Shown here in pieces: positions 41,475 to 49,547 of a DNA stretch of 64,000 nt (positions within the stretch are counted from its first letter, which is position 1; the number at the start of each line of letters is the position of its first letter). The translations under genes were made by a program, and so were the position numbers. The notes under the pieces are model-generated. The model was not told the origin of the DNA. It made no database searches and worked only from the letters and a program-made list of their open reading frames with translations. Source of the DNA: Microbispora catharanthi (lineage in GTDB: Bacteria > Actinomycetota > Actinomycetes > Streptosporangiales > Streptosporangiaceae); assembly GCF_006334915.2 (NCBI RefSeq), contig NZ_VDMA02000023.1, positions 62,001 through 126,000 of the forward strand, in the 5' to 3' direction.

Positions 41475-41501
41475 AACGTCCCCGTTGTGGCGTGAGTTCC
41501 C
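41475..41501 (-). promoter_or_regulatory. SigE-type promoter of sigE
   Basis: On the minus strand GGGAAC at 41501-41496 and CGTT at 41478-41475 are separated by 17 bases, matching the mycobacterial SigE consensus (GGAAC-N16-18-CGTT). It would give a leader of about 65 bases. Confidence 0.65.
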
Positions 41502-41558
41502 GTTCCGGTCCGACTCCCCTAGGCTGCGTCCAAGATGAAGCAGGGGAGGGAGAGGCCG

Positions 41559-42188
41559 ATGGCGACACCGGCCAGCCTGGAGTACGCGGAGGAGTTCGTC
41601 CCGGAGGACGACCTCCTGCGGACCGCGCGCCGGCGGGGCATCGAGGTCGGGGCGCGCCCGATCCTGCCCGGGTGCGGAGCGGCGCTCTGCTTCCTCGCCA
41701 CCGTGGTGAACGCACGCTCGGTGGTGGAGGTCGGCACCGGGTGCGGGGTCTCCGGCCTGTGGCTGCTGCGCGGCATGCGCCCGGACGGCACGCTCACGAG
41801 CGTGGACGTGGAGCCGGAGCATCAGCGTATGGCTCGGCAGACGTTCGCGGAGGCGGGGTTCTCCGGCAGCCGCATCCGCCTGATCGGCGGCCGCGCCCTC
41901 GACGTCCTTCCCCGCCTCGCCGACGGCGGCTACGACATGGTCTTCTGCGACGCGGCCAAGCAGGAGTACATCGACTACCTCACCGAGTCGGTACGGCTCC
42001 TGCGCCGGGGCGGGGTCGTGGTCTTCGGCGACGCCTTCTGCGACGACCAGGTTGCCGACCCCACCCAACGCGACCCGGACACGGTCGCGATCCGGGAGCT
42101 GGGCAAGCTCGTCAGGAACGACGAGCGGCTGCGCCCCCTGATGCTGCCGCTCGGCTCCGGGCTGCTGGCCGCCGTCAGGCTCGACTGA
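41559..42188 (+). CDS. O-methyltransferase
   Basis: 209 residues, class I SAM-dependent methyltransferase of the O-methyltransferase family. Motif I VVEVGTGCGVSG, later 'LTSVDVEPEHQRMARQ', 'MVFCDAAKQEYIDYL' and the metal-linked 'FCDDQV'. ATG at 41559 after AGGGAGAGG. The divergent position relative to sigE matches the known actinobacterial synteny (Rv1220c). Acceptor unknown. Confidence 0.88.
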   Translation: MATPASLEYAEEFVPEDDLLRTARRRGIEVGARPILPGCGAALCFLATVVNARSVVEVGTGCGVSGLWLLRGMRPDGTLTSVDVEPEHQRMARQTFAEAGFSGSRIRLIGGRALDVLPRLADGGYDMVFCDAAKQEYIDYLTESVRLLRRGGVVVFGDAFCDDQVADPTQRDPDTVAIRELGKLVRNDERLRPLMLPLGSGLLAAVRLD

Positions 42189-42225
42189 CCGGCGCCCGCT
42201 GAGCGCTCCGCCGGACCGCTCCGCC

Positions 42226-42645
42226 TCACGTCATCTTGTACGCCCTCACCAGGGTCTGCTTCACCCCGCAGCGGGCGAACCGCAGCTTGTACGGCGTGCT
42301 CACGCAGGCCCAGAACTCGATCCTTCCGCTGTTCATCTTCCTGGTCTTCTGCTCGACGCAGTCCACGTCCTTGTAGAAGTTCATGTAGCGGTAGGTGTGA
42401 CCGCCGTAGCGGATCTTGGCCATGGCGTAGCGGTGGTCGGTGCTGCGGTCGCAGATGATGATCGTGTCGCGGTCGGTCAGCGTGGCCTCCGCCAGCGCGT
42501 TGCCGTGACCGTCGCCGATCCGCGCCGTGGCGAGCGGCGAGGCCGCGGCGGAGACGGAGGCGGAGGCCGAGGCGGAGGCCGAGGCGGCGCCCACGGTGGC
42601 GAAGGCCAGACCGGCGACGGCCGTGGCGAGCAGCAGCTTCCTCAT
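42226..42645 (-). CDS. Secreted protein of unknown function
   Basis: 139 residues. Signal peptide MRKLLLATAVAGLAFATVG, then a serine/alanine repeat (ASASASASASVSAAAS). The mature domain has four Cys (CDRSTD, DVDCVEQ, FWACVST, ARCGVK), suggesting two disulfides. There is no recognised family. It lies alone between the O-methyltransferase and pepA. Confidence 0.72.
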   Translation of the reverse strand: MRKLLLATAVAGLAFATVGAASASASASASVSAAASPLATARIGDGHGNALAEATLTDRDTIIICDRSTDHRYAMAKIRYGGHTYRYMNFYKDVDCVEQKTRKMNSGRIEFWACVSTPYKLRFARCGVKQTLVRAYKMT

Positions 42646-42750
42646 CGCTGTTCCTTTCCGTTTTGTGCGGCTTCCAGCGTTTTCTTCCAGGGGGTTGGAG
42701 AGCGGAAGCCGTCGGAAAGTTCGCAGCGGCGGGCTTTGCGATCGAGCCCG

Positions 42751-44199
42751 TCAGACGCCGTTCGCGGGAACAGCGGTGAGGTAGCGCAGGAGCAGGCGGA
42801 CGCCGAAGCCGGTGCCGCCCTTGGTGGTCTCGCCCTCGTCGGAGGTGGCGCGCGCGGGCCCGGCGATGTCCAGGTGCGCCCAGGGCCGACCGCCGGTGAA
42901 CTCCCGCAGGAACAGCGCGGCCGCGATCGACCCCGCCGCGCCCGACATCGTCCTGTCGACGTTGGCCAGGTCGGCCACGTCGGAGTCGAGCATCGCGCGA
43001 TAGTCCTCGACGAGCGGCATCCGCCACAGCCGCTCCCCGCCGGCCTCCCCGGCGGTGATCAGGTCCGCGGCCAGCGACTCGTCGGTGGCGTAGAGCGCGC
43101 CCAGGTTCACGCCGAGCGCGACCTTGGCCGCGCCGGTGAGCGTGGCGACGTCGATCACGACGTCCGGGTCGAGTTCGGCGTGCGCGTACGCCAGCGCGTC
43201 GGCCAGCACGAGACGGCCCTCCGCGTCGGTGTTCAGCACCTCGACCGTGCGCCCGCCGTACTGGGTGATGACGTCTCCGGGCCGCTGGGCCGTGCCGGAG
43301 ATGGAGTTCTCCGCGCACGCCACGAGGCCGGTGACCCGCACCGGGGCCTCGAAGGCCGCCAGCGCGCTCATCGCGGCGATGACGGCGGCCCCGCCCGCCA
43401 TGTCGGTCTTCATCGCCTTCATGCCCTCGGTGGGCTTCAGGGACAGGCCGCCGGTGTCGAACGTGATGCCCTTGCCGGCGAGCACCACATGGGCGCGCGG
43501 GTTCTCCGGCGTGTAGGAGAGCCGGACCAGGCGCGGCGGGCTGATCGACCCCTGCCCGACCGCCCGGATGCCGCCGAACTCGCCGAGCTCGGACTCCTCC
43601 CACACGCGTACGTCGAGCCCGGACTCGGCGGCGACCGCCTTCGCCTGCTCGGCGAGCCAGGCGGGCGTCTTCACCGAGGAGGGGGTGTTGACGAGGTCAC
43701 GGGCGAGCGCGGTGGCCCGGGCGACCGCCTCGCCGCGCTTCAGGTCCCGCTCGTCCCCGCCGACGAAGACGATCTCCCCGACCGGCTTCGTGCGGCCGTT
43801 GCCGATGGTGAACGTGTACGCCGCGAGCAGCGCGCCCTCGACCAGGGCGGCCGCGTCCCCGTCGGACGGGACGACGACCGACAGCGACGCCCGGCCCTTC
43901 GCCCGCCTCGCGACGGCCGCCCCGGCCTTGCGCAGCGCGGCGGCCGAGCCGTCGCCGGTGCCGTACAGCAGGACGCGCCGCACGCCGCCGTCCCGGACGG
44001 TGGGCACCTCCACGACCTCGCCGGGCTCTCCCTTGGCCTCGTAGTGCGCCAGCAGCGCGTCCATCGGCACGGGAGACTCCAGCCAGGGCGCCGGGGCAGG
44101 GGCCGGTCCGGGACCGAAAGGCACGGCCACCAGGTCGGCGTCCGGCGCGGGCCCGGCGCCGTGAGAACCGGTGAGGACCGGCGTGGTCTCGATGGGCAC
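42751..44199 (-). CDS. pepA: Leucyl aminopeptidase (M17)
   Basis: 482 residues. Two-metal active site motifs: 'VVLAGKGITFDTGGLSLKP' (Lys, Asp), 'MKTDMAGGAAV' (Asp), the signature NTDAEGRLVLADAL, and 'VDRTMSGAAGSIAAALFL' later. The N-terminal domain is Ala/Pro-rich. Start is ambiguous: GTG at 44199 has GGAGGTGGAC just upstream; TTG at 44211 is possible. Cytoplasmic peptide degradation. Confidence 0.93.
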   Translation of the reverse strand: MPIETTPVLTGSHGAGPAPDADLVAVPFGPGPAPAPAPWLESPVPMDALLAHYEAKGEPGEVVEVPTVRDGGVRRVLLYGTGDGSAAALRKAGAAVARRAKGRASLSVVVPSDGDAAALVEGALLAAYTFTIGNGRTKPVGEIVFVGGDERDLKRGEAVARATALARDLVNTPSSVKTPAWLAEQAKAVAAESGLDVRVWEESELGEFGGIRAVGQGSISPPRLVRLSYTPENPRAHVVLAGKGITFDTGGLSLKPTEGMKAMKTDMAGGAAVIAAMSALAAFEAPVRVTGLVACAENSISGTAQRPGDVITQYGGRTVEVLNTDAEGRLVLADALAYAHAELDPDVVIDVATLTGAAKVALGVNLGALYATDESLAADLITAGEAGGERLWRMPLVEDYRAMLDSDVADLANVDRTMSGAAGSIAAALFLREFTGGRPWAHLDIAGPARATSDEGETTKGGTGFGVRLLLRYLTAVPANGV

Positions 44200-44276
44200 G
44201 TCCACCTCCAACAGGGCGGCCCCGGGGCGGGATCACCCGCCGCCAGGGCCGTGAATCGAACAGGTCGGCTGACGAA

Positions 44277-44444
44277 TCAGCCGACCACCTTCTTAAGCGC
44301 GTCACCGAGGGCGCTGGCCTCGTCCGCGGACAGCTCCACGACGAGTCGGCCGCCACCTTCGAGAGGGACCCGCATGACGATGCCCCGTCCTTCCTTGGTG
44401 ACCTCCAGCGGACCGTCACCGGTCCGCGGCTTCATCGCCGCCAT
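44277..44444 (-). CDS. DUF3117 protein (55 residues)
   Basis: The minus frame from ATG 44444 to TGA 44277 reads MAAMKPRTGDGPLEVTKEGR..GIVMRVPLEGGGRLVVELSADEASALGDALKKVVG in pieces. This is DUF3117, a near-universal small actinobacterial protein (Rv1211 in M. tuberculosis by recollection). It is too short for many gene finders. It lies 77 bases upstream of the pepA start. Confidence 0.9.
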   Translation of the reverse strand: MAAMKPRTGDGPLEVTKEGRGIVMRVPLEGGGRLVVELSADEASALGDALKKVVG

Positions 44445-44624
44445 GCGTGTATCCCTTCCCGCGTTGTCGGCCGCCCCGGAGGGTAACCGGCGTATTCACG
44501 TTTCTGTGATGTTCTATTATCCCGCCTCCGAGCTCAAAAAGGTAACGGCCCGGCTCCGGTCAGTGGATCAATGCGACGGGGCACGCGTTGTGGGCGGACC
44601 GGACGTGACCCCACACTGGGTGGG

Positions 44625-45395
44625 GTGAACGCCCGAGCCGCGCTTTTCGATCTCTATGGGGACCACCTTCGCACCCGTGGCGGCCGTGCCTCCGTGGCCG
44701 CGCTCGTGAGGCTGCTCTCGCCGCTCGACATCGCGGCGCCGGCCGTCAGGACCGCGATATCCCGGATGGTCCGGCAGGGCTGGCTCGACCCCGTACGGCT
44801 GCCGCAGGGACCGGGGTACGCGGTCACGCCGAAATGCGAGCGCAGGCTCGACGAGACGGCGGCCCGCGTCTACCGGCGGGGCGACGCGCCGTGGGCCGGC
44901 CGCTGGCACGTCCTGGTGCTCGAACCGGTCAGGGACCGGGCACGGCGCGAGCGGCTGCGCGCCGACCTCGCCTTCCTCGGGTACGCCCCGCTGTCGGAGA
45001 CGACCTGGATCGGCCCGCGGCCCTCGCCCGAGCTCGACGCGCTGCGGGTCCCCGGCCACCGGTTCGACGCCGCGTACGAGGGCGACCCGCGCGACCTGCT
45101 CGCGCGCGCGTGGGACCTGGACGGCATCGGCAGCGCGTACGAGGATTGGCTGGCCAGCGCGGCGGACCTGGTGGGCTCGCTGCCGGAGGACGCTCCGGAC
45201 GACAGGGTCTTCGCGGTCCGCAGCAGACTGGTGCACGGCTGGCGCAACTTCCTGTTCCGCGACCCCGGGCTGCCCGCCGACCTGCTGCCGCCGGGCTGGC
45301 CGGGCGAGAAGGCCCGCACCTTCTTCGAGCAGGAGGCCGCCCGGCTGCTGCCCGCCGCCGCCGCGTTCGTCGAGCGCAATCTGATGACGACCTGA
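44625..45395 (+). CDS. PaaX-family transcriptional regulator
   Basis: 256 residues. N-terminal winged helix 'ALFDLYGDHLRTRGGRASVAALVRLLSPLDIAAPAVRTAISRMVRQGWL', middle domain with 'RWHVLVLEPVRDRARRERLRADLAFLGYAPLSETTWIGP' and a helical C-terminus, the PaaX layout. In E. coli PaaX represses phenylacetate catabolism with phenylacetyl-CoA as inducer. Here it is followed by an enoyl-CoA hydratase, suggesting acyl-CoA control. GTG at 44625. Confidence 0.9.
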   Translation: MNARAALFDLYGDHLRTRGGRASVAALVRLLSPLDIAAPAVRTAISRMVRQGWLDPVRLPQGPGYAVTPKCERRLDETAARVYRRGDAPWAGRWHVLVLEPVRDRARRERLRADLAFLGYAPLSETTWIGPRPSPELDALRVPGHRFDAAYEGDPRDLLARAWDLDGIGSAYEDWLASAADLVGSLPEDAPDDRVFAVRSRLVHGWRNFLFRDPGLPADLLPPGWPGEKARTFFEQEAARLLPAAAAFVERNLMTT

Positions 45396-45421
45396 TGACG
45401 ACCTGAATGGAGCCGCCCGAG

Positions 45422-46201
45422 ATGACCGTGACGTATGACGTCGACGAAGCCGTCGCCACGATCACGCTGAACCGCCCCGACGCGATGAACTCGCTGACCG
45501 TCGAGATGAAGACCGCCCTGCTCGCGGCCGTGCGGCGCGCCGCCGACGACGCGTCGGTGCGGGCCGTGCTCCTGACCGGCGCGGGCCGGGCCTTCTGCGC
45601 GGGGCAGGACCTGCGCGAGCACGCCGACAACCTCGAGCGGGGCCTCGGCCTGGCGAACACCGTGCGCGAGCACTACAACCCGGTCGTGCTGGCCGTCGCC
45701 ACGATGGGCAAGCCCGTCGTGGCCGCCGTCAACGGGGTGGCCGCGGGGGCGGGGGCCTCGCTGGCGTTCGCGTGCGACTTCCGCGTGGCGGCCGAGACCG
45801 CGAAGTTCTCCATGGCGTTCACCGGGATCGGGCTCGCGCCGGACTCCGGCGCGTCCTGGACCCTCCAGCGGCTCGTCGGTCCCGCGCGCGCCCGGGAGAT
45901 GCTGCTGCTCGGCGACGTCGTGAACGCGACCACGGCGCTGGAGCTCGGCCTGGTCGGGCAGGTGGTCCCGGCCGACCGGATGGCGTCCGCCGCCCGCGAC
46001 CTCGCCGTACGGCTCGCGCAGGGGCCCACCCGGGCGTACGCCGCGACCAAGGCGGCGCTGGACCACGCGGCGTCGTCCTCCCTCGCCGAGGCGCTGGAGC
46101 GGGAGGCTGAGCTTCAGGACGAGTGCGCGGCCACCGCCGACCACGCGGCGGCGACCAAGGCGTTCCTCAACAAGGAACGCCCTACCTTCGAAGGCCGGTG
46201 A
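45422..46201 (+). CDS. Enoyl-CoA hydratase/isomerase (PaaG/PaaB-like)
   Basis: 259 residues of the crotonase fold. Oxyanion-hole strands: 'GRAFCAGQDLREH' and 'VNGVAAGAGASLAFACDFRVAAE', with 'FTGIGLAPDSGASWTLQRLVG' including the catalytic Asp-like position of PaaG-type isomerases. It follows the PaaX gene. ATG at 45422 has GGAG upstream; ATG at 45407 is possible. The end overlaps the convergent tag gene by 20 bases. Confidence 0.9.
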   Translation: MTVTYDVDEAVATITLNRPDAMNSLTVEMKTALLAAVRRAADDASVRAVLLTGAGRAFCAGQDLREHADNLERGLGLANTVREHYNPVVLAVATMGKPVVAAVNGVAAGAGASLAFACDFRVAAETAKFSMAFTGIGLAPDSGASWTLQRLVGPARAREMLLLGDVVNATTALELGLVGQVVPADRMASAARDLAVRLAQGPTRAYAATKAALDHAASSSLAEALEREAELQDECAATADHAAATKAFLNKERPTFEGR

Positions 46202-46754
46202 CGGCCGCACGGACGTGGCAGTCGGCCACGTGGTCGTTGACCAGGCCGATGGCCTGCATCAGGGCGTACGCCGTGGTGGGGCCGACGAAGCGGAAGCCGT
46301 TCTTCTTGAGCTCCTTGGCCAGTGCCGTGGAACCGGCGGTGCGGGCCGGGACGTCGGCGAGAGTGGCCGGGACCCTGCCGGGTTCCTCGGCGTACTTCCA
46401 CACCAGCGCCGACAGCCCGTCCGGCACCTCAAGGGCGGCGCGGGCGTTGGCGACGGCCGCCTCGATCTTGGCGCGGTTGCGCACGATGCCCGCGTCGCCG
46501 AGCAGCCGCTCCACGTCGCCCTCGTCGAAGGCCGCCACCGCCGGGATCGAGAACCCGGCGAACGCCTTGCGGAAGTTGTCACGCTTGCGCAGGATCGTCA
46601 GCCACGACAGGCCGGATTGGAACGCCTCCAGGGTGATCCGTTCGAAGACGAGGTCGTCCCCGTGGAGCGGACGGCCCCACTCCTCGTCGTGGTAGGCGAC
46701 GTAGTCGGGCGTCGTGCCCGCCCATCCGCAGCGGACCAGCCCGTCGTGCACCAT
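46182..46754 (-). CDS. tag: DNA-3-methyladenine glycosylase I
   Basis: 190 residues. N-terminal CGWAG..PDYVAYHDEEWGRPLHGDD, then 'QSGLSWLTILRKRDNFRKAFAGF' and C-terminal GFRFVGPTTAYALMQAIGLVNDH..CHVR, with Cys and His residues of the zinc snap. It excises 3-methyladenine. ATG at 46754 chosen. Confidence 0.95.
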   Translation of the reverse strand: MVHDGLVRCGWAGTTPDYVAYHDEEWGRPLHGDDLVFERITLEAFQSGLSWLTILRKRDNFRKAFAGFSIPAVAAFDEGDVERLLGDAGIVRNRAKIEAAVANARAALEVPDGLSALVWKYAEEPGRVPATLADVPARTAGSTALAKELKKNGFRFVGPTTAYALMQAIGLVNDHVADCHVRAAVTGLRR

Positions 46755-46775
46755 CACCACGCTGTCACCACGCTG

Positions 46776-47225
46776 TCACCATGCCTCTTCCGCGTCGGCG
46801 CGGTCGCCGTCCCAGCCCTCGCGGGCCGTCGCCGAGGACACTTCCGGCTCACGCTCGGAGTCCTCGGCCTGCTTCGTTTCGGCCTGCTTCGTCTCCTCGC
46901 GTGCCTGCAGCCGCGCGTACGATAACTCGGTCACGCGCTGCTCCAGCACCGCGATGCGAGTGTCGCGCTCCCCGAGCGCGACCGAGACGCGATGCAGCGT
47001 CTCGTCCACCGCCTGGGTGCTGTAGCCCACGAGACCGATCGGAAGCTGAAGCGCGATCAGGTCGGCGGGAGTCATCTGGCCGGCCGCGGGCAGTTCGAGC
47101 GGCGGCACGTCAGGGGGAAACTCCGCCATCTCGCCGCCGTGTCCAAGCGAGACCATGACCACACAGGCGATCACGGCGAGTCCGGCGATGACGAGTACGA
47201 CCAGCACATACGAATCGTGCCACAA
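46776..47225 (-). CDS. DivIVA-domain membrane protein
   Basis: 149 residues. One membrane helix near the N-terminus ('DSYVLVVLVIAGLAVIACVVMVSLG'), then a DivIVA-like segment 'IALQLPIGLVGYSTQAVDETLHRVSVAL' and a coiled coil ('LEQRVTELSYARLQAREETKQAETKQ'). The TTG at 47225 has GGAG five bases before it; the longer frame upstream would overlap the divergent gene. It occupies the position of Rv1209 in M. tuberculosis. Confidence 0.75.
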   Translation of the reverse strand: MWHDSYVLVVLVIAGLAVIACVVMVSLGHGGEMAEFPPDVPPLELPAAGQMTPADLIALQLPIGLVGYSTQAVDETLHRVSVALGERDTRIAVLEQRVTELSYARLQAREETKQAETKQAEDSEREPEVSSATAREGWDGDRADAEEAW

Positions 47226-47250
47226 CTCTTCTCCATGCGAGCATGGAAGC

Positions 47251-47523
47251 ATGACGCGCGTGATCGGGCCCGGCGACGAGATCGAGTCCGGCTGGGTCGA
47301 GGCCGCCTCGCTGCCGGAGGTGTCCGCGCTGGCCCGGGCGGGACACACCGTCGTGGTGACGCTCCCCGGCGACGAGACCGAGGCGATCGCGGCCGCCGCT
47401 GCCTACGCCTGGGCGGGCGCGAGCGTCTTCCGGACGTCCCACGACGTGCGGCAGGCCCTCGACATGACCGAGGCCCTGCTGGGCCTCCGGCCCCCCGCCC
47501 TGACCCGCCGCGGCCTCGCCTAG
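47251..47523 (+). CDS. Short protein matching the DHPS (FolP2) C-terminus
   Basis: 90 residues. The C-terminal half, 'AYAWAGASVFRTSHDVRQALDMTEALLGLRPPALTRRGLA' (split here by position), reads like the end of actinobacterial dihydropteroate synthase 2, but no pterin- or phosphate-binding motifs of a complete enzyme precede it. In M. tuberculosis folP2 lies near the DivIVA-like and LOG genes, so this looks like a folP2 remnant or derived small protein. ATG after GGAAGC. Upstream DNA is shared with the divergent DivIVA gene. Function unknown. Confidence 0.65.
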   Translation: MTRVIGPGDEIESGWVEAASLPEVSALARAGHTVVVTLPGDETEAIAAAAAYAWAGASVFRTSHDVRQALDMTEALLGLRPPALTRRGLA

Positions 47524-47531
47524 TAGCCCTC

Positions 47532-48110
47532 TTAGCTCTCGCCGAGTTCCTCGCCCGTGGGGCTGAGGTGGAGGGCGGGCTGCTCCAGCATGTCGAGCGC
47601 CTCCTCCACCGTGGTCGCCCACGAGATCGCGTCGAACACGTTCGGCCGTGTGAAGCCCTGCTCGTACATGCCGTCGACCAGGTCGCGCAGCGGCCCGTAC
47701 AGGCCCCACGGGTCGAGCACGACCAGCGGCCGCTCGTGCATGCCGAGCACCCGGGTGGTCCAGATCTCGAACAGCTCCTCCAAGGTGCCGATGCCGCCCG
47801 GAAGCACGAGGAACGCGTCGGACCTGGCGTCCATGACCCCCTTGCGCTCGCGCATGTCGGCGGTGACGATCAGCTCGTCGGAGTCGGTGTCGGCGATCTC
47901 GACGTCGACGAGGGCCTGGGGGATGACCCCGACCGTGTGGCCGCCGCCGTCGCGGACGGCCCGGGCGACCTCGCCCATACAGGAGACGATGGCGCCCCCG
48001 CTCACGAGGCCGTGGCCGCGGCGGGCCAGTTCGGCGCCCACCTCCCGGGCGAGGTCGACGTACTTGCGGTCGATCTTCTGGCTGGACGAGCAGTACACGC
48101 AGACGAACAC
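47532..48110 (-). CDS. LOG family protein (TIGR00730), first copy
   Basis: 192 residues: Rossmann fold with 'CSSSQKIDRKYVDLAREVGAELARRGHGLVSGG', 'DMRERKGVMDARSDAFLVLPGGIGTLEELFE'. The PGGxGTxxE motif is the signature of LOG phosphoribohydrolases, which release cytokinin-type bases from nucleotides. GTG at 48110. It is followed in the same direction by a second LOG gene upstream (48120-48866). Confidence 0.9.
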   Translation of the reverse strand: MFVCVYCSSSQKIDRKYVDLAREVGAELARRGHGLVSGGAIVSCMGEVARAVRDGGGHTVGVIPQALVDVEIADTDSDELIVTADMRERKGVMDARSDAFLVLPGGIGTLEELFEIWTTRVLGMHERPLVVLDPWGLYGPLRDLVDGMYEQGFTRPNVFDAISWATTVEEALDMLEQPALHLSPTGEELGES

Positions 48111-48119
48111 GTCGCAACC

Positions 48120-48866
48120 CTACTGAGTTGCGGAGCGCCGGTCGGCCTCCACGATGAGGCGTACGGCCTCGTCGGGGTCGTCGGTGACCGAGACCAGCTC
48201 GACGTCCTGCGGCGAGATCTTCCCGCTGACCAGCAGCGTGTCGCGGATCCAGTCGATCAGCGGCGACCAGAACGAGACGCCCATCATGATCACCGGGAAC
48301 GACGTGACCTTCCGCGTCTGCACCAGGGTCAGCGCCTCGAACAGCTCGTCGAGCGTTCCGAATCCGCCGGGCAGGGCCACGAACCCGCTGGCGTACTTGA
48401 CGAACATCGTCTTGCGCACGAAGAAGTAGCGGAACTCGATGCCGAGGTCCACATAGTCGTTGAGGCGCTGTTCGTGCGGCAGCTCGATGCCGAGGCCGAC
48501 CGAGACGCCGCCGGCCTCCAGCGCGCCCCTGTTGGCCGCCTCCATCACCCCGGGGCCGCCGCCGGTGATCACCGCGTAGCCCGCCTTGGCGAGCGCCGCG
48601 CCGACCTTCACCCCGAGTTCGTACTCGGGGGTGTCGGGACCGGTGCGGGCCGAGCCGAAGACGGTCACCGCCGGAGGAAGGTCGGCGAGGGCGCCGAAGC
48701 CCTCGACGAACTCCGACTGGATGCGCAGGACCCGCCAGGGATCCTCGTGCAGCCAGCCGGTGGGGCCGCGACGGTCGAGCAGGCGCTGGTCGTGAGTGGA
48801 TTCGGGGACGAGGCCGCCGCGGACCAGCGACGGACCCTGCCGGCGTTCGGGTCGGGTGTGGTTCAT
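48120..48866 (-). CDS. LOG family protein (TIGR00730), second copy
   Basis: 248 residues, with a longer N-terminus than its neighbour ('LLDRRGPTGWLHEDPWRVLRIQSEFVEGF'), then 'VFGSARTGPDTPEYELGVKVGAALAKAGYAVITGGGPGVMEAANRGA' and the LPGGFGTLDELFE motif. Two LOG genes side by side are common in actinobacteria. ATG at 48866; no strong ribosome site. Confidence 0.88.
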   Translation of the reverse strand: MNHTRPERRQGPSLVRGGLVPESTHDQRLLDRRGPTGWLHEDPWRVLRIQSEFVEGFGALADLPPAVTVFGSARTGPDTPEYELGVKVGAALAKAGYAVITGGGPGVMEAANRGALEAGGVSVGLGIELPHEQRLNDYVDLGIEFRYFFVRKTMFVKYASGFVALPGGFGTLDELFEALTLVQTRKVTSFPVIMMGVSFWSPLIDWIRDTLLVSGKISPQDVELVSVTDDPDEAVRLIVEADRRSATQ

Positions 48867-48988
48867 GACGGTCACGCTAACGCTCGGGATCGGGAAGGGT
48901 GCAAGACGCGCGAATTACCCGATTAGTTATGCCCCAAACGTCGTATTGCGTCCCAAACATCAGCCCAGCCTCAATAACATCGGAACCC

Positions 48989-49531
48989 GTGAGAGAGCCA
49001 CACCCCACGAGCACAGCCGTCTTCGTCGACCACAGCGGTCGCAGAAGCAAGGTGCTGACCGTCACCGCGATCGTCACCGGAGTGCTGGTCACGGCTCTCA
49101 CGGTGACTCTGCTGGTCGGCGTGCTCGGCGGCATGGTCGGCGGCTCCGGCCTCCCCGCGCTGAACTGGCCGGGGCAGGGTGGTCGACCGGACGCGGCGCA
49201 TCCGCAGTCGCGCTCGCCGAGCCCCTCCCCCTCGCCGGAGATGAGCACCTCCGCCCAGCCTCCGGGGCCGACGCCCGGCGCCCGCCCCACGCGGACGGCC
49301 ACCTCGCCCGCCGCTCGGCCGTCCTCCTCCCGGCCGCCCCGCCCGTCCGCGTCCCCGTCCTCCGTCCCGTCCCGCGTCCCCTCCTCGGCGCCGACCCGGC
49401 GGCCCTCGCCGTCCGAGACGGCGGGACCGTCCGCGGAACCGTCGCCCGAGGTCACGGAAGCGCCGACGGCGAACCCCGGCCACGGCGGCACACCGCCGGG
49501 TCAGGTCAGCCGGACGCGCGGACCCAAGTGA
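48989..49531 (+). CDS. Single-span membrane protein with long Ser/Pro-rich outer tail
   Basis: 180 residues. 'VFVDHSGRRSKVLTVTAIVTGVLVTALTVTLLVGVLGG' gives a short cytoplasmic start and one membrane helix; the rest (about 110 residues) is Ser, Pro, Thr and Arg, wholly disordered. GTG at 48989 chosen because codons before it look non-coding and A/T-rich. It ends 16 bases before the NodB-GT2 gene and is probably part of that synthase unit. Confidence 0.7.
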   Translation: MREPHPTSTAVFVDHSGRRSKVLTVTAIVTGVLVTALTVTLLVGVLGGMVGGSGLPALNWPGQGGRPDAAHPQSRSPSPSPSPEMSTSAQPPGPTPGARPTRTATSPAARPSSSRPPRPSASPSSVPSRVPSSAPTRRPSPSETAGPSAEPSPEVTEAPTANPGHGGTPPGQVSRTRGPK

Positions 49532-49547
49532 AGAGGGTGAGCACACG

